Assembly (NCBI RefSeq): GCF_000328565.1
Contig: NC_019966.1
Coordinates: 3,534,001 to 3,598,000, forward strand
DNA from: Mycobacterium sp. JS623
GTDB lineage: Bacteria > Actinomycetota > Actinomycetes > Mycobacteriales > Mycobacteriaceae
Reading direction: 5' to 3'
Length of the DNA stretch: 64,000 nt
The translations under genes were made by a program, and so were the position numbers. Position 1 is the stretch's first letter. Every line of letters starts with the position of its first letter. This document shows, in pieces, positions 1-8,752 of this stretch. The notes under the pieces were generated by a model. It did not search any database. It saw only the letters and a list, made by a program, of their open reading frames with translations, and had not been told where the DNA came from.

Positions 1-191
1 GGGACGCTCGGTGTGCGGTCGCGACCCGCGCGATCGGTCCAGGTGTCCGGCCAGTCAAGCTCCGTGTGGATAAAGCTCGCGGCGTGTACCCGTACGACGA
101 CGTCGTTCGTGGCCGCCTCGGGACGGGGCAGCTCTGTCAGCGCCAAGCTGGCGGCACCGACCTCACGATCTGACACAGTGATGGCTTTCAT
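1..191 (-). CDS. Medium-chain dehydrogenase/reductase (MDR), N-terminal part, cut by window edge
   Basis: Only the first 63 codons are present; the gene runs off the left edge. The start MKAITVSDREVGAAS and the following VRVHAASFIHTELDW fit the GroES-like N-terminal domain of NAD(P)H quinone oxidoreductases and zinc-type alcohol dehydrogenases. The start is well supported: AGGAAGG at 199-205 lies seven bases before the ATG. The Rossmann domain is outside the window, so cofactor and substrate cannot be judged. The upstream region (303-384) carries one copy of an element that recurs before the operon at 1698-2728, suggesting shared control. Confidence 0.75.
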   Translation of the reverse strand, partial: MKAITVSDREVGAASLALTELPRPEAATNDVVVRVHAASFIHTELDWPDTWTDRAGRDRTPSV

Positions 192-648
192 TACATGTCC
201 TTCCTAGAGTGGGTTGGTTGTCGAGCGTGGCCACCTGGACGCAATAACCGCGAGGTGCCCGGATGTTTGTGTCCAGTCATGCGGCGGTGTCGTTTGGTGA
301 ATCCTCCGCTCGCCAGCTGTTGAGTCAGCGTTCACGGACGGCGGGTGAGTGGTCATCACCCGGCGAACCAATTCACCCGGGTGAGTACGGCGGCGGCACC
401 GGGCGGATCGGCAGCGATCGTGAGCTGACGTTAATCAGGGCTGCGCCTTGCGGCCGAAAGACTCGGGTTCGCATCCATATGTGCTTGCGCCGCAATGAAA
501 GCGGCGAAATGCTGCATTTCGGCCACAGCGAGCGCGCGTCAAACGCTGCTGCGGCGCCAGGCGACGCGTGGCCGGACTAATATGAATGTGTCCGGTCCAC
601 TTCTGATGGCAACGCCCGAGATCCATCCTTGATGACTCGAGCCCTTGG
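192..648. other. Intergenic region, no convincing gene; holds repeat copy 1
   Basis: Open frames here have no ribosome site and no family likeness. The stretch lies upstream of the leftward MDR gene and downstream of the leftward esterase. Its only clear content is the repeated palindromic element at 303-384. Confidence 0.6.
303..384 (-). promoter_or_regulatory. Repeated upstream element, copy 1
   Basis: An 82-base block that aligns without gaps to 2860-2941, about 68 of 82 positions identical by eye. It contains GGTGA-N7-TCACC (344-360) and, 12 bases later, the perfect palindrome TCACCCGGGTGA (373-384). It starts 112 bases upstream of the MDR start codon; copy 2 starts 132 bases upstream of the 2728 gene, in the same orientation relative to transcription. 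Inference: an operator or promoter module for one regulator controlling both transcripts. Confidence 0.55.
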
Positions 649-1701
649 TTATCCGGTCGCTTCGCGGATGTAGCGGCCGATCTGCCGTAGTGAGCGGGTG
701 GCTTCGGGGATCATCGGCGCGGCGAGTTGGAACACATGGATTTGGCCCGGCCATACGTGCAGTTCGACGGGCACGCCGGCGGCGGCCAATCGTTGGGCCG
801 CCTGCTGTGCGTCGTGCAGGAGGACCTCGCAACCGGACACATGGATCAGGGTGGGTGTTAGCCCAGGCTGGATGTGGTCAAGCGGTTCGTAGAGCGCGTC
901 GCGATCGACGTTGGTGTCGCGGTGCGCTGCGGCGTGAGTGATCAGGCCGTAGAAGGCGTCGAATGCTCTGGGCGGAAACATCGCATCCGAGCCCGCGTTG
1001 GGGTGAGTTGTCTTGGGCTCTGTAACCAGTTGCAGCAGCGGTGACATGACCACCATCGCTGCGGGCTGCTCGCCGCACTCGAGCAGCCGTTGAGCCAGCG
1101 CCAGCGCCAGGTAGCCGCCGGCCGAGTCACCGGCCAGCACAATCTGGTCGGGCTGATAGCCTTTGCGGCGCAACCACCGGTAGCCGTCGTAGCAGTCGTC
1201 GATCGCCTCGCTGATCGAATGTTTAGGAATCTTGCGGTAATTGGGCACCAGTACCGGGCTGTCGGCGAAACCGGACAGCATGCTCACCAGTCGGCCGTGC
1301 GAGTAGGGGCCGCAGGTGAGGAATGCCCCGCCGTGCAGATACAGCACGACCCGGCGGGTGCCGTCAGCCGGTAGCACTCCGGCGGCGCGGACAAGCTGAG
1401 CGGTGCAGTACGGCAGCCTGATGCCGGCGCGCGCCATGCCTGGTGTCGGCGTGATGGCACGGGCGGCGAATTCGACGAGGCCCCATGGCCACGGTGCCGA
1501 GGGCAGAAAGCTGCCCACGCTCAGCGTGGGTCGGATCATCAGCCGGGCGCTGAGCCAGGCGAGGCGTCCGGCCATGCTCGGACCGTCTTGGATGACCTCA
1601 ACGATGGCGCCCAGGCGGAGCGGATTCCGCCGAGCTTTTCGTGCCCTGGCTGATCTTAGAGTGGGTCGCGGTGAGCCCGACCTCGCGACGGGTGCGCTCA
1701 T
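649..1701 (-). CDS. Alpha/beta hydrolase, HSL-type esterase/lipase
   Basis: A 350-residue hydrolase of the hormone-sensitive-lipase (Abhydrolase_3) family, expected to cleave short to medium acyl esters. The oxyanion-hole HGGAF lies at residues 123-127 and the nucleophile elbow GDSAGG places Ser at 193. A C-terminal SGCEVLLHD and WPGQIHVF fit the Asp and His regions of the triad. The chosen start MSAPVARS has GGAAG upstream, and its ATG overlaps the stop of the preceding gene (ATGA at 1698-1701), so translation is probably coupled. The frame extends 14 codons further upstream, but that part overlaps the neighbouring gene. Mycobacterial LipN/LipH-like enzymes are the nearest comparison; substrate unknown. 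Confidence 0.85.
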   Translation of the reverse strand: MSAPVARSGSPRPTLRSARARKARRNPLRLGAIVEVIQDGPSMAGRLAWLSARLMIRPTLSVGSFLPSAPWPWGLVEFAARAITPTPGMARAGIRLPYCTAQLVRAAGVLPADGTRRVVLYLHGGAFLTCGPYSHGRLVSMLSGFADSPVLVPNYRKIPKHSISEAIDDCYDGYRWLRRKGYQPDQIVLAGDSAGGYLALALAQRLLECGEQPAAMVVMSPLLQLVTEPKTTHPNAGSDAMFPPRAFDAFYGLITHAAAHRDTNVDRDALYEPLDHIQPGLTPTLIHVSGCEVLLHDAQQAAQRLAAAGVPVELHVWPGQIHVFQLAAPMIPEATRSLRQIGRYIREATG

Positions 1702-2240
1702 GTCGATACTTCCACGCGGGGGGCAGCAGGTCGCCGACGCCACCCGACCCGATTCCAGGTGACTCCAAGACGGGGCTTGTCGTCCCCCGGCGCACCCGGT
1801 CGCGTTGCTCGCCCGGCAGAGCTGGCACCTAGGCCGCCGGTAGACTCATCTTGTCGGCTCTGGGCTGGGGCCGATGCGCATGCCCCGCATAACCGCGATC
1901 CCTGCCGGTCAGCGAATCTAGGTGCGTCACTTCGTGTTTGGCGCGCACCCCCGCATAACGGGCACTGTTTGTCGGCGACGGTGGCCGCCTGCAGGTCAGC
2001 GTGCTCCGGGACGGCCGTTCGTCGCCGCACCACCGCCGTGCGGCGGCGCCTGCCCAGCTCGTGCTGCCGCCGGGCGTTCTCGTCGTCCCCGTACGCGATC
2101 AGCCCGGCGGCGACCGACGATCCCCCACAAACGGCGGCGGCGACACCGAAATGGATTAGCTGACAGTCGATCAACATCAGGGCCGCGTAATCACCGGCCA
2201 CCACAGCCACAAACAGGCAGGCGATCCGTAGTCGGGTCAT
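1698..2240 (-). CDS. Hypothetical membrane protein with zinc-ribbon-like Cys pairs
   Basis: I do not recognise this 180-residue protein. It begins MTRLRIACLFVAVVAG, with one or two hydrophobic segments up to about residue 48, then an arginine-rich stretch and two cysteine pairs, CPLCGG and CGAC, spaced like a small zinc ribbon. The C-terminal ~50 residues are Gly/Pro/Arg-rich and of low complexity. It starts eight bases after the stop of the upstream gene and ends in an ATGA overlap with the esterase, so the three form an operon. Inference: a membrane-tethered metal-binding or redox-sensing protein. The last third could be less constrained. Confidence 0.5.
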   Translation of the reverse strand: MTRLRIACLFVAVVAGDYAALMLIDCQLIHFGVAAAVCGGSSVAAGLIAYGDDENARRQHELGRRRRTAVVRRRTAVPEHADLQAATVADKQCPLCGGARQTRSDAPRFADRQGSRLCGACASAPAQSRQDESTGGLGASSAGRATRPGAPGDDKPRLGVTWNRVGWRRRPAAPRVEVST

Positions 2241-2248
2241 GATGCCAG

Positions 2249-2728
2249 TCACTTTGACCCGACAGGGCGCACGGCGAAGACGTTGCGCAGGTATAGAATC
2301 GGACGCCCGCAGGTGCTGCACGCCGGTTGGGTGCCGCCTCGAAACGCCATCTCGCGCTTGTCGTCCACGTACGTGGCCATCGCCTGTTGCACAGTAAACA
2401 GGCAGGGGTGGCAGAGCGTCTCGACCACGTCGCCGTCTGGGCTCAACCCCATCTGCTCGCACCCGTCGATGGCATGTATCTCGGCGACCGCCACAGCCGG
2501 CGCGGCACATGCAATGCCGGTCGACACCCGCTGGGCACTGCAGATGGGCCACAGCGTGCGAAGTTGATCCTCGATCGTGGGAACGGTGTCGATCGCGGCG
2601 TCTTCTTCGTCATGCGCCGGACGCCGGGCAAAGGCGGCGGCCGCGCGCACTCGATGCAGCAGCCATGTTCTTCGCGCGGCGCTGGAGTCGCATTCAGCAG
2701 GCGATCGTTGAAATTGACGACGCTTCAT
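2249..2728 (-). CDS. Hypothetical protein with two CxxC motifs
   Basis: A 159-residue protein without recognised family. The start MKRRQFQRSPAE is preceded by GGAGAAA at a good distance. Near the C-terminus are CHPC and, about 30 residues later, CSTC followed by GRP, the spacing of a four-cysteine zinc-binding domain. The N-terminal half is Arg/Ala-rich. It is first in the leftward operon with the membrane Cys-pair protein and the esterase. Its upstream region carries repeat copy 2 (2860-2941). Confidence 0.55.
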   Translation of the reverse strand: MKRRQFQRSPAECDSSAARRTWLLHRVRAAAAFARRPAHDEEDAAIDTVPTIEDQLRTLWPICSAQRVSTGIACAAPAVAVAEIHAIDGCEQMGLSPDGDVVETLCHPCLFTVQQAMATYVDDKREMAFRGGTQPACSTCGRPILYLRNVFAVRPVGSK

Positions 2729-2859
2729 CTGGTTTCTCCGATTTGTCGTGATGAGGTTGTGCGGTGATCAGCGCAGCCAGTGCGTCAACCACCACCGCGA
2801 CGGTTGGTCGCTTGTGCGGCGCCGAACGAAGGTCCCGTACATGGTCGGCTGCACTTACC

Positions 2860-2941
2860 CGTCCGCTGGCCATCTGCTGAGCCAGCATTTACCGACGAGG
2901 GATGAGTGGTCATCACCCAGCGATCTAATTCACCCGGGTGA
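2860..2941 (-). promoter_or_regulatory. Repeated upstream element, copy 2
   Basis: Aligns gap-free with 303-384. It keeps GATGA-N7-TCACC (2901-2917) and the perfect palindrome TCACCCGGGTGA (2930-2941) at identical spacing. It lies upstream of the two-Cys-protein/esterase operon. The palindromic parts are better conserved than the flanks, as expected for a protein-binding site. Confidence 0.55.
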
Positions 2942-3677
2942 TCGGTCGAGCATTTAGAACGTCACGCGCAACCAGACGAAACCTGCCTACAGGTGGGTAT
3001 TCGCAACGGTGTCTGCTTCATTGGCCGCGACCTGGCAGCCTGTTTGTCGCGGCGGCGGCACGGTGCGAATCGGGAATCGGTCAACCACCCATCGGGTTGC
3101 CGCAAGGCTTGCGGGCACCAGCACACCATCAGCCGCTTAGCTACCCGCAGCATGTACGAGCAAATGCCGAGGGACACGGCGAGCCGCGATTAGGATTGTT
3201 AGCCAATGCTTTTGGGCTGAGTTGCGTAGCGGTGTGTTGTCATGCTGCCACCTGGACTTCCACCGACAGATGGGCTCCAGGCAGCCAACTCGGCCAGCCA
3301 TGAGGCCACCGTCGCGGCGAGGTGATCTGCTTGCACGCACAATGTACGGCCGTGTAGATCATCATCACTCACACCAAATCCACGGACAGGCAGCCTAATT
3401 CGTCGATCTCAGGTGGCGGGGGCCGTTACCTCGACCTGCAGATTTCCGAAATTCCGCTCGTGATGGCGGACGCCCAATTTTCCATGACGGATCGGATCCT
3501 AGAACCGTAAGGTTGTGCAGACTTGATCGCTTTTTGGGTAGCGAGCTGTGTCGACGGGCCCCTCACACCGATACCCTCGCTGGCCGCATGTACACCGGCG
3601 GGCGGGCAGCGCGGCGCCGGCGATCTGGCGCGACAGTTCCGGGACCGCAACCGACCCGGCAGCAGTGCCTCCCAGCG
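2942..3677. other. Gene-free stretch, probably decayed
   Basis: No frame here has a ribosome site together with family likeness. A short rightward reading ending in RYLDLQISEIPLVMADAQF (about 3422-3480, stop near 3508) looks protein-like but has no start and is not recognised. The region precedes a truncated LysR gene and is best read as decayed DNA. Confidence 0.4.
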
Positions 3678-4001
3678 CTAGACGTGCCGTTTGGGTGCGG
3701 CCGCGAGCTGTCCGATCACAACGTCAGGCCTCGTCAGCAGACCTGCCGCGATGCGGAAGCGGCGGTGAAACTCCACCGCGTCTTCGTACTCGCCGCCGAC
3801 GGCGCCCACGAACGGCTCTTGAACCTGCGGGTTAACACCGGCGAGGTACTCGGTGTGCAGGATCTTGGTGAAGGCGGGCCAGGAATCGTCTGTGTCGGCA
3901 TCGGTCTGCGTGGCTGCCACCATGCGTGCGGCCGCGGCCGCGGGCGTCTCGGGCAGGGCGGCCTCAGTCACCGGCAATGCGATAGTCGAGACCGTGCACA
4001 C
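3678..4001 (-). CDS. Hypothetical protein, possibly a gene remnant
   Basis: 107 residues from a GTG start. Codon third positions are strongly G/C-biased on this strand, as in real genes here, and the part from ILHTEYLAGVNPQVQEPF to the end reads like a folded protein, but I cannot name the family. There is no good ribosome site. It lies 35 bases from a LysR effector-domain remnant on the opposite strand, in the place where the regulator's DNA-binding half should be, so it may itself be one end of a deletion junction. Confidence 0.35.
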   Translation of the reverse strand: MCTVSTIALPVTEAALPETPAAAAARMVAATQTDADTDDSWPAFTKILHTEYLAGVNPQVQEPFVGAVGGEYEDAVEFHRRFRIAAGLLTRPDVVIGQLAAAPKRHV

Positions 4002-4036
4002 CAGGGCTGGGTCGATCGCCAGGGAGACCGACAGGG

Positions 4037-4675
4037 ATTCGGGTTTCGCTGTTGCCGATCGTGCGCGAGATGGCAGCGACCCATCCCCATGTCGAGGTGG
4101 CGATCAACGAGTACGAGCCCGTGAAGGCCTTCGAGCTCCTCGTCGACGACAACCTCGATCTGGTCATCACCTATGACTACAACCTTGCACCGGCCTCCCC
4201 CGACCCTGTGCTCGAAACGCTGCCGCTGTGGTCGACCCCGTGGGGCTTGGGCGTGCAAAGTGCTGCCGCAACAAGCGAACTCGCCGATCTCAGCGAGTAC
4301 GCCGAGGCCACCTGGATTGTCAACTCACGCAACACCGCCGACGAAGACGCGGTACGCACCCTCGCGGCGCTGACTGGATTCACCCCACGCATCGTCCATC
4401 AGATCGACAGCCTCGACCTGGTCGAGGAATTGATTCTCGATGGACAAGGAGTTGGGTTCTTACCGGTGAACCGCCCACTGCGCCATGGGCTTACCATTCT
4501 CGCGCTGTCTGACCCCAACCTGATTCTCACCGCCTACGCTGTCGTGCGACGCGGCCGATCCAATTGGCCACCGCTTCGGACCATTCTCGATCGAATGCGT
4601 CCTCGAAGCCCATCACTGCCCCAAGAGCATTGGCCCCGGCCAACCGCGCAGTCTCATCCACGCGACAAGACGTGA
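4037..4675 (+). pseudogene. LysR-type regulator remnant, effector domain only
   Basis: The reading frame gives IRVSLLPIVREMAATHPHVE and continues through FELLVDDNLDLVITYDYN to the end, the two-lobed co-inducer domain of LysR regulators. The first ~90 residues, with the winged helix and linker, are missing: upstream in frame is unrelated sequence and a stop near 3985. A TTG at 4052 could start translation, but the product would not bind DNA. A second remnant of a closely related gene, keeping the complementary N-terminal part, is at 54341-54657. Confidence 0.7.
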
Positions 4676-4854
4676 TTCATGCCGCCCATACGCGATCAAC
4701 TGCTATGAAGACCTCCCCATGAGTGGCCGCTCAGACGCCCGAGAGGCACACGGCCGGCGGCGTGAGCGGCTTAGGTGCGAGCCGTCACCCAAGTAGTCCG
4801 ACGGGCCGCGAGGCGCATCAGATGACGACCTGGCCCGCCGATACTGTGTGCGGG

Positions 4855-6408
4855 TCACACTGCAGGGCAAGGGATTTCGGCCACAAGAGTAGTGCCGTGG
4901 TGGTCGGGACTGGTGATGTCGATGTGTCCGCCCAGTGCTTCCACCCGATCTTTGAGACCGACGAGTCCGGATCCACCACCGAGACCGGCACCGCCCACTC
5001 CGTCGTCTTTCACCAACAGGCGCAACTGCTCGGCGTCGGCCTCCACAGTGACTGTGACCTCGGACGCTTGGGCGTGCTTAGCGGCATTCGTCAGCGCTTC
5101 TGCGACTACGTAATAAGTCGCCACCTCAACGGATTCTGGTAGTCGTCGCTCGACGTCGACATTCAACTCAACGGGCACCGCGGCGCGGCGGCGAAGGGCC
5201 CGAAGGGCCGGTCCCAATCCCCCTCGACTCAGCACAGCCGGATGAATGCCGTGCGATATCTGCCGCAGTTCCTCGCTCGCCTCGGCGAGGGCATCGCCGA
5301 TGGCGCCAATCGGATCGTCCAGATCACTGTCCTGTGGCAGCGAGGCCTGTAGCGACCGAATTCGCATCCCCAGGGCGACGAGGCGTTGTTGCGCTCCGTC
5401 GTGCAGGTCACGCTCGATACGCCGCATGGCCTCGTCGCCGGCAGCCACGATCCTTGCGCGCGAGGCGATCAGCTCGCCACGCGCTTCGGCATTCGCGATC
5501 GCGGTAGCGACCAATTCAGCGAACTCCGTCAACTGCTCCGCGGTTTCGGGCGGGGGTGGTTCGGGTCGGGAGAAGCCGACGACCGCAGCTCCCCACAACC
5601 GACCGTCGACGACAATGGGAGCCCCCACCCCGGAGACCAGACCTAGATCCCGGATCAGCGTGGCAGCCGGACCAGCGGCATATTCGTGGCTGTCCATTTT
5701 CGCAGTAGCCCCTGTGCGCTGCACCATTGCCGCGACGTTGTCGCCCTCCAGCGTCAGCCGCGCGCCGACCGGCAGTCTGTTCGCGCCCTCGTCGTGGGCG
5801 CCCACGATCTCGCCCACATCCACCTCTAGGTAACGGACAAGCGTGGCGTTGCCCACGCCCAGCGCATTGGCTACCTCGTCGGCCACTGCGGCGAATATCT
5901 CCGTTGGTGAGACGCCGCGAGCGACCAATGTCGCGACCCGGCGCAGAGCGGCCTGTCGCCGGGCCAATTCGCTCACCTGACGTGCCGCGCTACGGGCCTC
6001 GGCGGCGCGGGCCCGGGCATTGGCGCCCAGAACGTTGGCCAACAGTGCGACAGGCACGAATACCGCCACCGCCAAGAGGTTCTGCGGGGTGGCCGGTAGC
6101 AACCCACTGCCTCGGAGATGGACTTCCAGATAGACCGCGGCGCTGACCACCGTGGTGAGCACGCCAAGGCCGATTCCCCAACCAAACGAAATCACAAGTA
6201 CGCCAAGCAGATACAAAACACCGAAAATCATCCGGGGCCCCACCCGTTCAAGCACATACACGAGCCATGTCTCCGCGACAATGAGCACCACAGCAATGAC
6301 GATTCCCTGCCACAACGGTGGACTATGCTGCGCCCACAGCCGGATGGACAGTGGTCGTAACCCTCGCACCCGCGCCTGCCGTGGGCCGATCGGCCCATTC
6401 GGTGCCAT
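4855..6408 (-). CDS. Two-component sensor histidine kinase (DUF4118-GAF-HisKA_3)
   Basis: About 517 residues. Residues 36-131 form the four-helix DUF4118 membrane module, 163-306 a GAF domain, and the HisKA_3 box around RRIERDLHDGAQQRL places the phosphorylated His near residue 336. An ATPase end with DDGVGG and GLVGLKDRVEALGG follows. This is the NarL-partner (HK7) kinase type. The frame extends upstream to 6510, but the ATG at 6408 has GAGGTG ahead of it, whereas the upstream GTG has no ribosome site. No response regulator is adjacent; the NarL-type regulator at 15335-16042 and the receiver-only protein at 10533-10913 are the nearest candidates. Confidence 0.88.
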   Translation of the reverse strand: MAPNGPIGPRQARVRGLRPLSIRLWAQHSPPLWQGIVIAVVLIVAETWLVYVLERVGPRMIFGVLYLLGVLVISFGWGIGLGVLTTVVSAAVYLEVHLRGSGLLPATPQNLLAVAVFVPVALLANVLGANARARAAEARSAARQVSELARRQAALRRVATLVARGVSPTEIFAAVADEVANALGVGNATLVRYLEVDVGEIVGAHDEGANRLPVGARLTLEGDNVAAMVQRTGATAKMDSHEYAAGPAATLIRDLGLVSGVGAPIVVDGRLWGAAVVGFSRPEPPPPETAEQLTEFAELVATAIANAEARGELIASRARIVAAGDEAMRRIERDLHDGAQQRLVALGMRIRSLQASLPQDSDLDDPIGAIGDALAEASEELRQISHGIHPAVLSRGGLGPALRALRRRAAVPVELNVDVERRLPESVEVATYYVVAEALTNAAKHAQASEVTVTVEADAEQLRLLVKDDGVGGAGLGGGSGLVGLKDRVEALGGHIDITSPDHHGTTLVAEIPCPAV

Positions 6409-7192
6409 CACGCCTTCACCTCGATCCGCCGCTGAACCCACCTGCAATTCTGCTCCTTCGGCACCCGGAGGCTTTTGCACTCCTGCGGTTGTCCGCTCAT
6501 TTCGACGCACCTATCACGAGGACGGCGATCACGTTGGCGCCTCGTTTGCGATTTTCTTGAAGTATCCAGAAAACTCTTGCTTGTCGGGCTACCTTGCTGG
6601 TGTCCACGTGCGCGGGACGCGCCCCGATGAAGACAGTGGTCACCGTCGCCTCGGAAACCGTCGAGTTGGCGAGCAAGTGACGCACCTGGGCCGCCGGCGC
6701 CGGAACGTCGCTGCATATAAACATCTCGGCCGACGGGACGCAGCTGTCACTCTTTCAACATGTTTCGTTGCCGTGGCGACCTGACCGACCCTCGATCCTC
6801 GTGGCCAACCGTACATATCGGACCGAGCAAACTTGACGGACAACCCTGTTGAAGACCTTCTTGGCCATGCTGGCCATCACAACCGGTCGCCTGACCCGCA
6901 CGTATGCGACATGAAATCCATGACGGAGCAGGCAAATTCCAACTGGCAGGTAACCCAACCGACCGCTGCCCACCATCGCGAATGGGCGGCAGCGTTAGCG
7001 ACATCACACTTATTCGACACAATCATCGAAAGGCATGGAAGCCCTTCGGTTCATTGATCACGTCGTTGACGCGAGGATGTGGCGAATGCACCTCGTCGTC
7101 CACGTCCGTATGCGTGGCCTCGCAGAGCCGCGTGCACATTCCAAACGGGGTCACGAAGCACACCGCTGGTCAACAGGTATCGGAGCGATGAA
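6409..7192. other. Long intergenic region between divergent genes
   Basis: Lies between the leftward kinase and the rightward FadD7-like gene. Several short frames exist on both strands, none with family likeness. It presumably carries both promoters; I could not pick out convincing -10/-35 pairs. GGAG at 7182-7185 is the ribosome site of the next gene. Confidence 0.5.
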
Positions 7193-8752
7193 ATGAGGAT
7201 CGGCGGTTCCGACACGGCATTGTGGCGGTTGGGCCACATTCTCGACGGCTTCGCGGAGTCTCAGCCGGGGGCAACCGCTTTGATTGTCGGCCCCGATCGG
7301 CAGCGCGTGAGTTACGCCGGTCTGGTGCGGATGGTCACCGACTTCTCCGCGGCGCTGCATCGCCGCGGACTGCGTACCGGTGACGTGGCCGCGCTGCAGT
7401 GCATGAACGGCATCGAATTCGTAGTAGCACTGTTGGGGGCAGCACGGGCGGGACTCGTTGTTGCGCCGCTGGATCCGGCCTTGCCCTCGACGGAGGGGCG
7501 CACGCGGGCGAATCGGGTCGGCGCCCGCGTCACGTTGACCGACATCCCGCCACCGCACCCCGGTGGCGAAAACGATGCCCCACTGTGGGGTCTGCACGTC
7601 GCGCCACCTGCCGCACAGGGCACTCGGTCCGAGATACATATTCTGACAGGTGATTCCGCCCGGACTGCGCCTGCGGTACCCGGCCTGGCCGAGCGTGATG
7701 CGCTGATCATGTTCACCTCGGGAACCACCGGCGTGCCCAAGTTGGTGCCATGGACGCACGATAACCTGGCCGCCGCCATCGAAGCCATTGGTGACGCCTA
7801 CCAACTGAGCCCTTCGGATGCCACCGTCGCCGTGATGCCGCTCTTTCACGGCCACGGACTGATCGCGGCGCTACTGGCGACACTCGCCACCGGCGGAATG
7901 GTAGCGCTGCCGGCCAAGGGCAAGTTCTCGGCACACACATTCGCCGACGACGCCGCGAGCGCCGACCCCACCTGGTACACCGCCGTGCCGACGATCCACC
8001 AGATAATTCTCGAGCGGGCACAGCCGGGGCGCGCCCGCGTGTGGACGCACCGGTTGCGGTTCATCCGCAGTTGCAGCGCGCCGCTCTCGCCGGCGCTGGT
8101 GAGCCGGCTGGAAACAGCATTCGACGTGCCTGTGCTGGCGGCATACGGCATGACGGAGGCAACGCACCAGGCCTGCACCGTATTGCCATCAGCCGATCTA
8201 CTCACACGGACCCACACCGTCGGGGCACCAACCGGGTTATCCGTTCGGGTCGTCGACGACCACGAGAGCTCATGTGTCACTGGAGCGACAGGTGAGATCT
8301 GGTTGCGCGGAGCCGGCGTGGTACGCGGCTACCTCGAGAACCCAGACGCGACGGCGAAATCCTTCGTCGACGGTTGGGTACGCACCGGCGATCTCGGCAG
8401 CCTGGACGTGCAGGGAAACTTGACGATTCGGGGCCGCATCAAAGAACTGATCAACCGCGGCGGGGAGAAGATCTCCCCCGAACACGTCGAAGAAGTCCTC
8501 GTGTCGTACCCGGGGGTGGCTTCTGCGGCGGTATTCGGCGTAGCCGACGAATTGTACGGCGAACGGGTCGCCGCGCTGGTCGTCCCCCGCCCGGGGCGTC
8601 ACGTGGACTCGGCCGATCTGGTCGCCTACAGCCGTGAACGGCTGTCCGCCTTCGAGATACCCGAACTGATCACCATCACGGACACGCTGCCACTGACGGC
8701 GAAGGGTTCGATTGATCGCGCGAAACTTGCTGTGCCGGCGGCGAACCGATGA
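7193..8752 (+). CDS. fadD7: AMP-forming acid-CoA ligase, FadD7/AAE3 (oxalyl-CoA synthetase) type
   Basis: A 519-residue ANL-superfamily ligase. The AMP-binding signature is MFTSGTTGVPKLVPWTHDN, followed by PLFHGHGLIAALL and TWYTAVPTIHQIILER, which match the plant AAE3/yeast Pcs60 oxalyl-CoA synthetase group. The C-terminal hinge and lysine region read IRGRIKELINRGGEKISP. The start at 7193 has GGAG seven bases upstream; the open frame begins earlier without a ribosome site. In M. tuberculosis fadD7 lies near oxyS and the oxalyl-CoA decarboxylase gene oxcA. Here the OxyS-like gene follows one gene later and no oxcA is in the window. Oxalate as substrate is inference from the family. Confidence 0.75.
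   Translation: MRIGGSDTALWRLGHILDGFAESQPGATALIVGPDRQRVSYAGLVRMVTDFSAALHRRGLRTGDVAALQCMNGIEFVVALLGAARAGLVVAPLDPALPSTEGRTRANRVGARVTLTDIPPPHPGGENDAPLWGLHVAPPAAQGTRSEIHILTGDSARTAPAVPGLAERDALIMFTSGTTGVPKLVPWTHDNLAAAIEAIGDAYQLSPSDATVAVMPLFHGHGLIAALLATLATGGMVALPAKGKFSAHTFADDAASADPTWYTAVPTIHQIILERAQPGRARVWTHRLRFIRSCSAPLSPALVSRLETAFDVPVLAAYGMTEATHQACTVLPSADLLTRTHTVGAPTGLSVRVVDDHESSCVTGATGEIWLRGAGVVRGYLENPDATAKSFVDGWVRTGDLGSLDVQGNLTIRGRIKELINRGGEKISPEHVEEVLVSYPGVASAAVFGVADELYGERVAALVVPRPGRHVDSADLVAYSRERLSAFEIPELITITDTLPLTAKGSIDRAKLAVPAANR

Noticed and set aside
263..580. Rightward frame whose translation resembles that of 2748-2957
   Set aside because: The likeness comes from the shared non-coding repeat; neither frame has a ribosome site or family likeness.
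2694..2888. Leftward 64-codon frame upstream of the 2249-2728 gene
   Set aside because: Its start falls inside the conserved repeat 2860-2941 and it overlaps the next gene out of frame; the region is better read as a promoter.
6497..6724. Leftward 75-codon frame just upstream of the sensor kinase
   Set aside because: Protein-like composition, but no clear ribosome site and no recognised family.
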